DNA from: Sphingomonadaceae bacterium
GTDB lineage: Bacteria > Pseudomonadota > Alphaproteobacteria > Sphingomonadales > Sphingomonadaceae
Length of the DNA stretch: 64,000 nt
NCBI GenBank assembly: GCA_947477745.1
Contig: CANJUF010000007.1
Coordinates: 1 to 64,000 of the forward strand
Reading direction: 5' to 3'
Shown in pieces: positions 44,039-54,195 of this stretch. Below the pieces are notes generated by a model, which was not told the origin of the DNA, did no database searches, and worked only from the letters and a program-made list of their open reading frames with translations. Within the stretch, counting starts at the first letter, position 1, and each line of letters starts with the position of its first letter. The translations under genes and the position numbers were made by a program.

Positions 44039-46247
44039 CCTCGACGAATTGCGGCTTGCTCCGGCTTGCCTCGTCGCGCTTGATCAGCTGCATCGAGTAA
44101 TTGCCCGCGGGAAGCGCTTCGAGCGGCATGCCCGCCGCAGCGAGCGCATAAGGCGAAATGCGGTGGCGGGTGCAAAGTCCGCCGGCGCCGTCGCTGACCA
44201 GCGGCGTTTCGAACTCGACCCCGATCATCGCCTCGCGCGAGCGGCTGACGGTGCAGACCGCAAGCTGGCCGCTGCCCAGATCGAGCACGATCTGCGTGCC
44301 GATCGGAACCCCGAGCAGGCCTTCGACCCGCGCGCCGGTGCGAGAGATATCGCGCAGCACGCCGGCATAGCGGTGATCCTCGTGGATGATGCCGATGCGG
44401 CGGAACACGGTGCGCCGGTCCGAGCGGTAATGATCGGGGCCGTCAGGCTCGATGCGGAACTCGCCGCTCGCCAGCCGCTCGTTTACCCGGTCGATTTCCA
44501 GCGCCTTCGAATAGATCCAGCCCTGGATGAAGCGCGCACCCATGTCCTTGACCACTTCGAGCTGGTCGAAAGCCGCGACGCCTTCGACCACCACCGACAT
44601 GCCCAGCGCGTTCGACAGGCCGATGATCGCGGCGATGATCTTGGCGCTGTTGAGGTCTTTTTGAGTGCAGGTATCGACGAAGCTCTTGTCGACCTTGAGC
44701 TTGTCGAACGGTGCCGAACGCAGGTAGCTGAGCGACGAATAGCCGGTGCCGAAATCGTCGAGCGCCAGCTTCACGCCGAGCTCCTTCAGCGCCTTGAACG
44801 TCAGGTCGACCGTTTCGCTGTCGCCCATGAACACGCTTTCGGTGAGCTCGAGCTCGAGCCGTTCGGGATCGAGGCCCGAAAGCGTGATCGCATCCGAAAC
44901 CGTTTCGGGAAACTGCGGATCGGTGAACTGAAGCGCCGAGACGTTGACCGAGATCGTGATCGACTTGGGCATTTGCGCGGCATCGCGGCAGGCGCGGTGC
45001 AGCGCCCATTTGCCAAGCTCGATGATGAGGTTCGATTCTTCGGCAATCGGAATGAACAGCGCCGGGCTGACACTGCCGCGCTCGGGATGTTCCCAGCGCA
45101 TCAGCGCCTCGAAGCCGATCACCATGTTGTCCTCGAGCCGGACAACCGGCTGGTAATGGAGATCGAGCGCATCCTTGGCCAGCGCCTCGCGCAGGTCTTC
45201 CATCAGGATGCGGCGTTCCTCGGCGCGGTCCTTGAGGTCTGCGGTGTAGAAGCGGAACTGGCCGCGACCGCTGTTCTTCGAGACATAGAGCGCAAGATCG
45301 GCGCTGTGCACCAGGTCCTCGCGGTCGATGCCGTCGTAAGGCGCAATGGCGATGCCGACCGAGGCGCCGATCGTCGCGCGCTCCCCGCCGATCGGATAGG
45401 GCTGCGAGAGCATCTGGATGATCTTGTCGGCCAGCTCGCCGAGCGCGCCGCGATCGTCCATGTCGGGGAGGATGATCTGGAATTCATCGCCGCCCAGGCG
45501 GCCGATCTCGCCCCTGTCTAGCACGACATGGTGGAGACGGTCGGCGACCTGCTTGAGCAGTTCGTCGCCTGCCTGGTGGCCGAGCGTATCGTTGACCTGC
45601 TTGAAACGGTCGAGATCGAGCATCATCACTGCGAGGCTGCGCTGAGTCGAGACGTGAGCGGTGACGAGCTGGTCGAGCCGCTTCGACATGCGGTGGCGGT
45701 TGGCGAGGCCGGTCAGCGAATCGAATTCGGCCAGCCGCGAATCCATCAGCTTGCGTTCGTATTCGGCGGTGATGTCCTTGGCGAGGCCGCGGTAGCCCTT
45801 GAAGCTGCCCGACCCGTCGAGGATCGGTTGGGCCGAGAACGACCACCAGGTCTGCTTGGCCTCGTGCTTCGATTTGCCCAGGGCGAAACGCACCACCAGA
45901 TCGACGATCCGGCTGCGCGCGCTGAGCTGGAACTTGAACGGCCGCTCGGACCTTTCGTCGGGGTTGTCGGGATCGGTCTCGAACAGCTCGGTCAGGTGTT
46001 TACCAAGCATTTCAACGGGTTCGCGGCCCGTGCTTTGCGCCGAACTTTCGGAGATATAGATCAGGCGGCCTTCGGGATCGCTCGCCCAGAGCCAGCCGAA
46101 TCCGGCCTTTTCGAAATCCTCGAGCAGGCCAAGGCGCGCGGCGGTATCGCCCGGAAGAATGACGTTCTTCGGCAGGTCCGCTCCCGCGTCGGGCGCGGCG
46201 GATTGTGACCTTTCGGTCAGGCTCCGGAAGAAGCCCTTTGCGCCCAT
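44019..46247 (-). CDS. bifunctional diguanylate cyclase/phosphodiesterase (PAS-GGDEF-EAL-PilZ)
   Basis: PAS/PAC region (ISESSAQSTGREPVEMLGKHLTELF), RLGGDEFQIILPD, VIGFEALMRWEHPERG, FGTGYSSLSYLRSAPFDKLKVDKSFV, C-terminal PilZ-like RRTVFRRIGIIHEDHRYAGVLRDISRTGARVEG. Confidence 0.92.
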   Translation of the reverse strand: MGAKGFFRSLTERSQSAAPDAGADLPKNVILPGDTAARLGLLEDFEKAGFGWLWASDPEGRLIYISESSAQSTGREPVEMLGKHLTELFETDPDNPDERSERPFKFQLSARSRIVDLVVRFALGKSKHEAKQTWWSFSAQPILDGSGSFKGYRGLAKDITAEYERKLMDSRLAEFDSLTGLANRHRMSKRLDQLVTAHVSTQRSLAVMMLDLDRFKQVNDTLGHQAGDELLKQVADRLHHVVLDRGEIGRLGGDEFQIILPDMDDRGALGELADKIIQMLSQPYPIGGERATIGASVGIAIAPYDGIDREDLVHSADLALYVSKNSGRGQFRFYTADLKDRAEERRILMEDLREALAKDALDLHYQPVVRLEDNMVIGFEALMRWEHPERGSVSPALFIPIAEESNLIIELGKWALHRACRDAAQMPKSITISVNVSALQFTDPQFPETVSDAITLSGLDPERLELELTESVFMGDSETVDLTFKALKELGVKLALDDFGTGYSSLSYLRSAPFDKLKVDKSFVDTCTQKDLNSAKIIAAIIGLSNALGMSVVVEGVAAFDQLEVVKDMGARFIQGWIYSKALEIDRVNERLASGEFRIEPDGPDHYRSDRRTVFRRIGIIHEDHRYAGVLRDISRTGARVEGLLGVPIGTQIVLDLGSGQLAVCTVSRSREAMIGVEFETPLVSDGAGGLCTRHRISPYALAAAGMPLEALPAGNYSMQLIKRDEASRSKPQFVEVKTPGA

Positions 46248-46496
46248 CGAAGCTCTCGCTGCCCTTCCTGCGTCCGCGCCAATTCACGTTTCAGTGACCA
46301 ATTGTATGAAGCTTTCGTTGAAAAGCCCCTAATGCGCGCGGAAAGGTTTGGTTAACGGGTCAGACTGCGGCTTGCTTGACCTGCCATGGGCGCGCCGTTA
46401 AAGCGCCACCCGCATCGCGGCTCCGCGGCCGCTTCTGTCCCGTCCCTTGCGCCGAGTCCTGTCGAAGGGCGCATGCGGATTTTCCTGGCAGGATGA

Positions 46497-47798
<1,302 letters not shown>

Positions 47799-47802
47799 GA
47801 TA

Positions 47803-48300
47803 ATGGAGCGGCTTGCATTGACGGGAGCGGCGATCATCGCGTTGGCCGGGCCTGTGCATTCGGGCGCTCCGGAGGATCAGTTGCCGGTCGCTGACCATGT
47901 CGTCGTCGACAAAAGCGAGCGCACGCTTACGCTTTACGCGGGCAGCCAGCCGCTGCGCGTCATCGGCGGCATCCAGCTTGGTGATGCGCCTGTCGCCCCC
48001 AAGCGTTTCCAGGGCGACGAGCGCACCCCCGAGGGGCGTTACTGGATCGACTGGAGCAACCCGGAAAGCAGCTACCACCTCTCGATGCATATCTCCTATC
48101 CCAACGCGGCTGACGAGGCCTATGCGGCATCGCAAGGGCGCAGCGCGGGCGGGATGATCATGATCCACGGCCAACCCAATGGTCTGGCGGGGCGGATTCG
48201 CGGCGACTGGACCGATGGCTGCATCGCGCTCGCCAACGAAGAGATCGAATATCTTTGGCAGACCGTGCCCGACGGTACCGTGATCGATATCGTGCCATGA
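47803..48300 (+). CDS. L,D-transpeptidase (YkuD) family protein
   Basis: VVVDKSERTLTLYAGSQPLRVIGGIQLGDAP...GMIMIHGQPNGLAGRIRGDWTDGCIALANEEIEYLW (HG...DGCIAL). Confidence 0.9.
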   Translation: MERLALTGAAIIALAGPVHSGAPEDQLPVADHVVVDKSERTLTLYAGSQPLRVIGGIQLGDAPVAPKRFQGDERTPEGRYWIDWSNPESSYHLSMHISYPNAADEAYAASQGRSAGGMIMIHGQPNGLAGRIRGDWTDGCIALANEEIEYLWQTVPDGTVIDIVP

Positions 48301-49111
48301 GCGAGAGCGAGGACAAACCCGTGCAGGCTGAGTACGATGCAATCGCCGCGCATAACCGTATTGCGAAATTCTATCGCTACCGCACCCAATACGGCGACAA
48401 GTTCTTCGGCAGACTTGCGACGCGGCTCAAGCTGGGCCGTGACACAGAGGTTCTCGACCTGTGCTGCGGCACCGGCGCCGTGGCGGCTGGACTCGCGTCC
48501 TTCTGCAAGGCGATCGACGCCGTCGACGGTGCGCCGGAAATGATCGCCCATGCCTTTGCCGACGAGCGCATCACTTATCATGTGTTCGACATCGGCTCGC
48601 CCGACTTTGCCGAATGGATCCGCGGGCGCACCTTCGCCTGATCACGATCGGCATGGGCGTCCATTGGCTTGGCGACGATGTACTCGATAGCTTGCGGCAC
48701 CACCTGCGGCCCGGCGGCCTGCTCGCGATCCTTGCCACAGGATTTTCCGGTCCGGGTCTCAACCGCTGGCAGGAGGATTATCAACAGGTTCGCCTGGCGC
48801 TCACGAAGTCCCGCACGAGCGACTGGACCGGGGAAACGCAGCTTGCTCCGCTCGGTTATGAACGGATCGATCTCATCGAGCAGACGTACCGGGGGAAGAT
48901 CGGTGTGACCGATCTGGTCAACCATCTGCTGTCGTTTTCATCGGAGGCCGAAATGGTCACGAAGAATTACGGCGCGGTCACGGAGTCGCTGGCGAAGGTG
49001 CTCCAGCCGCATCTGGTCGGTGGCCGGCTAGAATGCTTCTGGACCAGTTCGGCGCGGTTGTTCGCGGATCAGAAATCGACGGCAATGCCCTTGAGTACCC
49101 AGTCGCCGTAG
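48297..49111 (+). pseudogene. class I SAM-dependent methyltransferase, frameshifted
   Basis: Frame 1 (48297-48641) encodes ...VLDLCCGTGAVAAGL...FAEWIRGRTFA*; continuation LITIGMGVHWLGDDVLDSLRHHLRPGGLLAILATG is in the shifted frame. Inserting one A between 48636 and 48637 gives RTFDLITIGMG. Confidence 0.8.
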
Positions 49112-49236
49112 CGGGTCGGGGAAAGCTCGTTCGGCTCGTTCGACTGATCCAGTTGGGCGGGAGCAGGGGCCGGATCGTTGGTCCAGTGCGCCGGCTTTAC
49201 GAAGCCGCGGGGGCGCTTGGTCGCTCGCTTTTCCAT
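49069..49236 (-). CDS. DUF1674/SDHAF4-like small protein
   Basis: Manual translation MEKRATKRPRGFVKPAHWTNDPAPAPAQLDQSNEPNELSPTRYGDWVLKGIAVDF*; the PTRYGDWxxKG...DF C-terminus is the family signature. Not called separately in the ORF track. Confidence 0.8.
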   Translation of the reverse strand: MEKRATKRPRGFVKPAHWTNDPAPAPAQLDQSNEPNELSPTRYGDWVLKGIAVDF

Positions 49237-49290
49237 GCGCATCATCTGGGCGCGCTGGCTTGCAAATGCAATTGCTACTAGGGCCGCCGC

Positions 49291-50529
49291 ATGGATATTC
49301 CCGGTCTCCCCGCGCGCCGTGCGGCGCTCTCTTTGCTCGATGCGGTGCTGCGCCGGGGCGAGACGCTCGATCAGGCGGCCAATGCCGCGCTGCGCCGGGT
49401 GCGCGGCGAGCCGGACAAGGCGCTGGCGCGTGCGATCGCCGGCGAGGTGCTGCGCTGGAAGCAGGATCTCGATGCCCTGATCGACAGCGCCACCAAGCAG
49501 CGCCTGCCCGAAGACGCCAAACCGCGGCAGGTGCTGGCAATGATGCTGGCGCAGTGGCTGCGCTTCGAGACGCCGCCGCACGCGGTGATCGCAACCGGCC
49601 TGCCGCTGCTTGTGGGAGGGCCGAGGCGGCTGGCGCACGGGGTGTTCTCCAGCCTGGTCAAGCGCGCGGCCTCGCTTCCCGCCATGCCGACGCTGCCCGA
49701 TGCGGTGCGCCTGGGCTGGGGCGAGCGCGGCGAGGAGATCGCCCGGGGTCTGGCGCTGCCGCCGCTGCTCGACCTGACGCTGAAGGAACCCGGCCGGACT
49801 GCCGAGTGGGCCGAAACGCTTGGCGGCGTGTCGCTGATGCCGGGGCATCTGCGCCTGCCAAGGGGCGATGCGGTGTCGTTGCTGCCGGGTTACGGTGATG
49901 GCGCATGGTGGGTGCAGGACCTTGCGGCGAGCCTGCCGGCGCGGCTGCTGGGCGAAGGCGGCGGGCGAACGGTGCTCGACCTGTGTGCCGCGCCGGGCGG
50001 CAAGACGCTGCAACTCGCCGCCGCCGGATGGCAGGTGACCGCGCTCGACAAGAGTAAGCGCCGGCTGGAGCGGATGCGCGACAATCTTTCGCGCACGGGG
50101 CTTTCCGCGCAGATCATCACCGCCGATGCGCTCGAATGGCAGCCCGGTGCGCCGTTCGACGCTATCGTTCTCGATGCGCCGTGCACGGCCACCGGCACCT
50201 GCCGCCGTCATCCCGACGTGCTGCATCGGATCGGGCCGGCGCATATCGCCGAGATGGCAGAGCTGCAGTCAGCGATGCTTGAACGGGCGCTTGGCTGGCT
50301 CGCGCCGAGCGGTACGCTGGTTTACGCGGTGTGCTCGCTCGAGCGCGAGGAAGGCGAGGACCAGATGGCGCGCCTTACGCTGACGCCCGATCCGATCCGT
50401 GCCGACGAACTTCCGGGCGGGATCGCCCCGAGCCTCGAAGGATGGCTGCGCACCGATCCGGGCATGCTGCCCGATGCGGGCGGGCTCGACGGTTTTTTCA
50501 TCGCCCGGCTTGTGAACAAGCCTGTGTAA
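49291..50529 (+). CDS. rsmB: RsmB/NOP family class I rRNA methyltransferase
   Basis: ARRAALSLLDAVLRRGETLDQA (NusB-like start), VLDLCAAPGGKTLQLAAAGWQVTALDKS, VLDAPCTATGTCRRHPDV. Confidence 0.92.
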   Translation: MDIPGLPARRAALSLLDAVLRRGETLDQAANAALRRVRGEPDKALARAIAGEVLRWKQDLDALIDSATKQRLPEDAKPRQVLAMMLAQWLRFETPPHAVIATGLPLLVGGPRRLAHGVFSSLVKRAASLPAMPTLPDAVRLGWGERGEEIARGLALPPLLDLTLKEPGRTAEWAETLGGVSLMPGHLRLPRGDAVSLLPGYGDGAWWVQDLAASLPARLLGEGGGRTVLDLCAAPGGKTLQLAAAGWQVTALDKSKRRLERMRDNLSRTGLSAQIITADALEWQPGAPFDAIVLDAPCTATGTCRRHPDVLHRIGPAHIAEMAELQSAMLERALGWLAPSGTLVYAVCSLEREEGEDQMARLTLTPDPIRADELPGGIAPSLEGWLRTDPGMLPDAGGLDGFFIARLVNKPV

Positions 50530-50559
50530 AACAGCGGGACGCCTTGGGGACAGAGAAGC

Positions 50560-51099
50560 TCAACTTTGCTTGAGCTTGTTCGCGAAGCTCTTGCGAAGTT
50601 TCTGCAATTTGGGCGGGATCACCGCGAGGCAATAGGGATTGCGCTGGCCTTCGCCTTCCCAATAGACCTGGTGATAATCCTCCGCCGGATACCACGGCGC
50701 AGGACCTTCGATAGTGGTGACCACGCGCCCGCCGTGATCCGCGTTGGCGCGGGCGATCGCGGCTTGCGCCTCGGCGCGCTGTGCATCGTCGAGCGGGAAA
50801 ATCGCCGAGCGATACTGCGTGCCCACGTCATTGCCCTGCCGGTTGAGCTGCGTCGGATCGTGTGTGCCCAAGAACACGTCGAGGATCTCGGCGTAGGAAA
50901 TCTGAGCCGGATCGAACTCCACCTTGATCGCTTCGGCATGCCCGGTCGTGCCGCTGCATACCGAGCGATAGTCGGGATCGGGCATCGAGCCGCCGATATA
51001 GCCGCTTTCGACCTCGCTCACCCCGATCACGTCGCGGAACACCGCCTCGGTGCACCAGAAGCACCCGCCCGCCACGATTGCCGTTTCCAAGTTGCTCAT
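50560..51099 (-). CDS. msrA: peptide-methionine (S)-S-oxide reductase
   Basis: ETAIVAGGCFWCTEAVFRDVIGVSEVESGYIGG; GTQYRSAIFPLDDAQ. Confidence 0.96.
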   Translation of the reverse strand: MSNLETAIVAGGCFWCTEAVFRDVIGVSEVESGYIGGSMPDPDYRSVCSGTTGHAEAIKVEFDPAQISYAEILDVFLGTHDPTQLNRQGNDVGTQYRSAIFPLDDAQRAEAQAAIARANADHGGRVVTTIEGPAPWYPAEDYHQVYWEGEGQRNPYCLAVIPPKLQKLRKSFANKLKQS

Positions 51100-51207
51100 C
51101 ACACGTTCCCTGCAAGTTACCGGTTACAAATAGGGACGAATTGGCGGCTTGTCATTGGTTGGCCAGACGTTAGGTTCGCCGCTTGCCATTCGCACAGGAG
51201 TAACGTG

Positions 51208-52065
51208 ATGCGCCGACTTGTTGTTTCCGCAGCCACTGCCCTTGGCCTGATGGTGATGCCCGCCACGTCGAACGCGGCGCCGGCGGGCGCTACCGAGGAC
51301 CTGTGCGAAGCATGCGATACGCTGCTCGACCTGAGCCTCGCCCATCCCAGGCGCGCGCAGGACCGAGCGCGGGATATCTTTCGCCACCCCGCCGAGACGC
51401 TGTCGTTCTTTCGTGTGCGTCCGGGCATGACCGTGATCGACTACATGCCCTCGGGCGGCTGGTACACGCGCGTTCTGGTGCCCTATCTGGGCAAGGACGG
51501 GCGCTATATCGGCCTCAATCCGGCAGCCGGACCGGGTACGGCGCCAGGCATGGCCGAGATGATCGGCGGGCTGCGCGAAAAGTTTCCCGTTGAAGCCGCC
51601 AAGTGGAACCTTGCAGGCGCACCGGTAGAGGCATTTAACAGCGACCAGCTTGGCGAGGATCGCTACGGCACGGTCGACCGGGCGCTGATCTTCCGCGAGA
51701 TTCACAACCTGCATCGCATGGATTTCCTCCGGTCGGAACTGGCGCGTCTGCGCAAGCTGCTCAAGGATGATGGCCTGCTCGGCATTGTCCAGCATCGCAC
51801 CAAGGCGGATGCGCCTGCCGCTTACACCGATGGCAACAAGGGCTACATGCGCCAGAAGGACGTGATCGCGCTGGTCGAGGCGAACGGCTTCGAGCTCGTT
51901 GCGACCAGCGAAATCAACGCCAATTCCAAGGACCCCGCAAATCATCCCAATGGTGTGTGGATGCTGCCGCCCAATTACCGCTCGGTCGCCGAAGCCGACA
52001 AGCCGCGCTACACCGCGATCGGCGAAAGCGACCGCATGACGCTGCTTTTCCGCAAGCGGCCATGA
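51208..52065 (+). CDS. secreted class I SAM-dependent methyltransferase-like protein
   Basis: Signal peptide MRRLVVSAATALGLMVMPATSNAA; HPAETLSFFRVRPGMTVIDYMPSGGWYTRVLVPYLGKDGRYIGLNPAAG; caggag SD. Confidence 0.8.
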   Translation: MRRLVVSAATALGLMVMPATSNAAPAGATEDLCEACDTLLDLSLAHPRRAQDRARDIFRHPAETLSFFRVRPGMTVIDYMPSGGWYTRVLVPYLGKDGRYIGLNPAAGPGTAPGMAEMIGGLREKFPVEAAKWNLAGAPVEAFNSDQLGEDRYGTVDRALIFREIHNLHRMDFLRSELARLRKLLKDDGLLGIVQHRTKADAPAAYTDGNKGYMRQKDVIALVEANGFELVATSEINANSKDPANHPNGVWMLPPNYRSVAEADKPRYTAIGESDRMTLLFRKRP

Positions 52066-52081
52066 TGCTACCTCACGGCGG

Positions 52082-52933
52082 ATGACCCAGATCACCGTCG
52101 CCGCATTGCAGCTTGCGCTTGGCTCGCCCGACGAGGGCGAGAATATCGCCGCCGTATCCGCGCTGGTCGAGCAGGCGGCGGGGCAGGGCGCGCGGATCGT
52201 GCTGCCGCCCGAGCTGTTTTCCGGCCCCTATTTCTGCAAGACCGAGGACGAGGCGTGCTTTGCGCTGGCGCGGCCGACCGCGCAGCATCCCTCGGTGATC
52301 GCGATGCAGGCGCTTGCCGCCAGGCTCAATATCGCGATCCCGACCAGCTTCTTCGAACGCGACGGCCAGCACTATTACAACACGCTCGCCATGATCGACG
52401 AGCGCGGCGAGATCCTCGGCACTTACCGCAAGAGCCATATCCCCGACGGCCCCGGCTACGAGGAAAAGTACTACTTCCGGCCCGGCAACGACGGCTTCAA
52501 GGTCTGGGACGTTGCGGGCACGCGCGTGGGCGTCGGCATTTGCTGGGACCAGTGGTATCCCGAATCTGCGCGGGTGATGGCGCTGATGGGGGCGCAGCTG
52601 CTGCTTTATCCCACCGCGATCGGATCGGAGCCCTATGACGCCGATCTCGACACCAGCCGCATGTGGCGCCGCGCGATGCAGGGCCACGCGGTATCGAACT
52701 GCATGCCGGTGGTCGCGGCCAACCGCATCGGCACTGAGGACGGCCAGAAGTTCTATGGCCACAGCTTCATCGCCGACGAATGGGGCGATCTCGTCGCCGA
52801 ATTCGGCAGCGGGGAAAGTGGTGTGCTGGTTGCCACGCTCGATCTGGAGCGCGCGGCGCGGCACCGCGCAGGCATGGGCTTCTTTCGCGACCGCAGGCCG
52901 GATCTCTATGGCCGCATCGCGCTGGACATCTGA
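52082..52933 (+). CDS. aguB: N-carbamoylputrescine amidase (nitrilase superfamily)
   Basis: LPPELFSGPYFCKTED (Glu), GTYRKSHIPDGPGYEEKYYFRPGN (Lys), VGVGICWDQWYPESAR (Cys). Confidence 0.92.
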   Translation: MTQITVAALQLALGSPDEGENIAAVSALVEQAAGQGARIVLPPELFSGPYFCKTEDEACFALARPTAQHPSVIAMQALAARLNIAIPTSFFERDGQHYYNTLAMIDERGEILGTYRKSHIPDGPGYEEKYYFRPGNDGFKVWDVAGTRVGVGICWDQWYPESARVMALMGAQLLLYPTAIGSEPYDADLDTSRMWRRAMQGHAVSNCMPVVAANRIGTEDGQKFYGHSFIADEWGDLVAEFGSGESGVLVATLDLERAARHRAGMGFFRDRRPDLYGRIALDI

Positions 52934-53402
52934 ATACCTGATCGCGCTCGGATCGAACCAGCGTCACCATCGGCATGGCGATCCGCGCCAGGTGATCGAG
53001 GCTGCGCTCGAAGCTCTGGCCGAGGCGGGGATCAAGGTGGAGCGGGCGTCGCGCATCATCACCTCCCGCCCGCTTGGCCCTTCGCGGCGCGCTTACGCGA
53101 ATGCCGCGGCGGTAGTCCTTTTCGAGGGCGCGCCGCCCGAGCTGCTCGAAGTCCTCCAACATATCGAGGCCGCTTTCGGCCGCCGCAGGCGCGGTCAGGC
53201 CTGGAGCGCGCGGGTGCTCGATCTCGACATTGTGCTGTGGAGCGGCGGGGCCTGGGCCGCGCCCGGTCTCGTCGTGCCGCACGTCCGTTTCCGAACGCGC
53301 GACTTCGTGCTTCGCCCGGCGGCCCAGATCGCGGGCGACTGGCGCGATCCGTTGACCGGTCTCACCCTGCGGCAGCTAAGCGCGCGGATCAGACGCTCCT
53401 GA
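52908..53402 (+). CDS. folK: 2-amino-4-hydroxy-6-hydroxymethyldihydropteridine diphosphokinase
   Basis: LIALGSNQRHHRHGDPRQVIEAAL, FGRRRRGQAWSARVLDLDIVLW, VVPHVRFRTRDFVLRPAAQIAGDWRDP. Confidence 0.9.
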   Translation: MAASRWTSEYLIALGSNQRHHRHGDPRQVIEAALEALAEAGIKVERASRIITSRPLGPSRRAYANAAAVVLFEGAPPELLEVLQHIEAAFGRRRRGQAWSARVLDLDIVLWSGGAWAAPGLVVPHVRFRTRDFVLRPAAQIAGDWRDPLTGLTLRQLSARIRRS

Positions 53403-53841
53403 CGCCCTGTGCGTTCGGGGTTGCGTGCATATAGGCGAGCTTCTGGCTGCGCTCGGCGATGCGCCAGCCCGCCGCAGTGCGCACCAGCTTGTCGTGATAC
53501 CAGACCCCGCAAAAGAAGGTGCTCTGCCCGCCCTTGCCATCGTCCATCATCATCGGATTGAACAGGATCATCCGGCTGGTCGCGGTATCGCCGGTGATGC
53601 TGAGATTGGGCAGGGAGACCATGTGCTGCGACATGCCGCAGGCGCCAAGCGCCTGTGCCAGCCACTGCTTGATCTCCGCCACCGGACCGGCGCTGCCGCC
53701 CGTGGCGGTGTAATCGATCTGCGCATCTGGAGTGAACAGATCGTCGAGCGCGTCCCAATTGCGGTCGTCGATGGCAAAGCAATAGCGCGTGAACAGGTCC
53801 TGGATTTCGAGCCTGTCCGACATTTCCTGTGGTGATAGCAT
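53389..53841 (-). CDS. nuclear transport factor 2/SnoaL-like protein
   Basis: DRLEIQDLFTRYCFAIDDRNWDALDDLFTPDAQIDYTATGG...AAGWRIAERSQKLAYMHA. Confidence 0.85.
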   Translation of the reverse strand: MLSPQEMSDRLEIQDLFTRYCFAIDDRNWDALDDLFTPDAQIDYTATGGSAGPVAEIKQWLAQALGACGMSQHMVSLPNLSITGDTATSRMILFNPMMMDDGKGGQSTFFCGVWYHDKLVRTAAGWRIAERSQKLAYMHATPNAQGVRSV

Positions 53842-53966
53842 GGCGTTTTCTCCCGGCGGCACGGCTAGCACGAGCCGCCGGGTGATTGCACCTGCAATGT
53901 CCATGACCGCCAGCGCGCCGTGCTTGACCCGGCGGCGGGCCGTCCCTAGGTGACGGCCTCGTGGAA

Positions 53967-54042
53967 GGGCCCTTAGCTCAGTCGGTAGAGCAACTGACTT
54001 TTAATCAGTAGGTCGCTGGTTCGAACCCAGCAGGGCTCACCA
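53967..54042 (+). tRNA. tRNA-Lys(TTT)
   Basis: GGGCCCTTAGCTCAGTCGGTAGAGCAACTGACTTTTAATCAGTAGGTCGCTGGTTCGAACCCAGCAGGGCTCACCA: 7-bp acceptor stem, D, anticodon loop CTTTTAA, T-arm GGTTCGAACC, encoded CCA. Confidence 0.97.
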
Positions 54043-54195
54043 TAAAATCCATGCAAGACCGGCCTTGGTAAGCGGAAGGTTGAATCTATCGGCGCCCTGC
54101 GGATCGCTGGCGAACGGATCGGCCAAAAAGGTGTCACCGCTATCTCCCCGGCCTTGCGTTCAAGGCCATGTCGCCCCTGGCGTTCCCGAAACGCC

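Noticed and set aside
53967-54042. tRNA-Lys as an integration site for a genomic island
   Set aside because: No integrase nearby, no duplicated tRNA 3' end noticed downstream, and flanking genes look ordinary.
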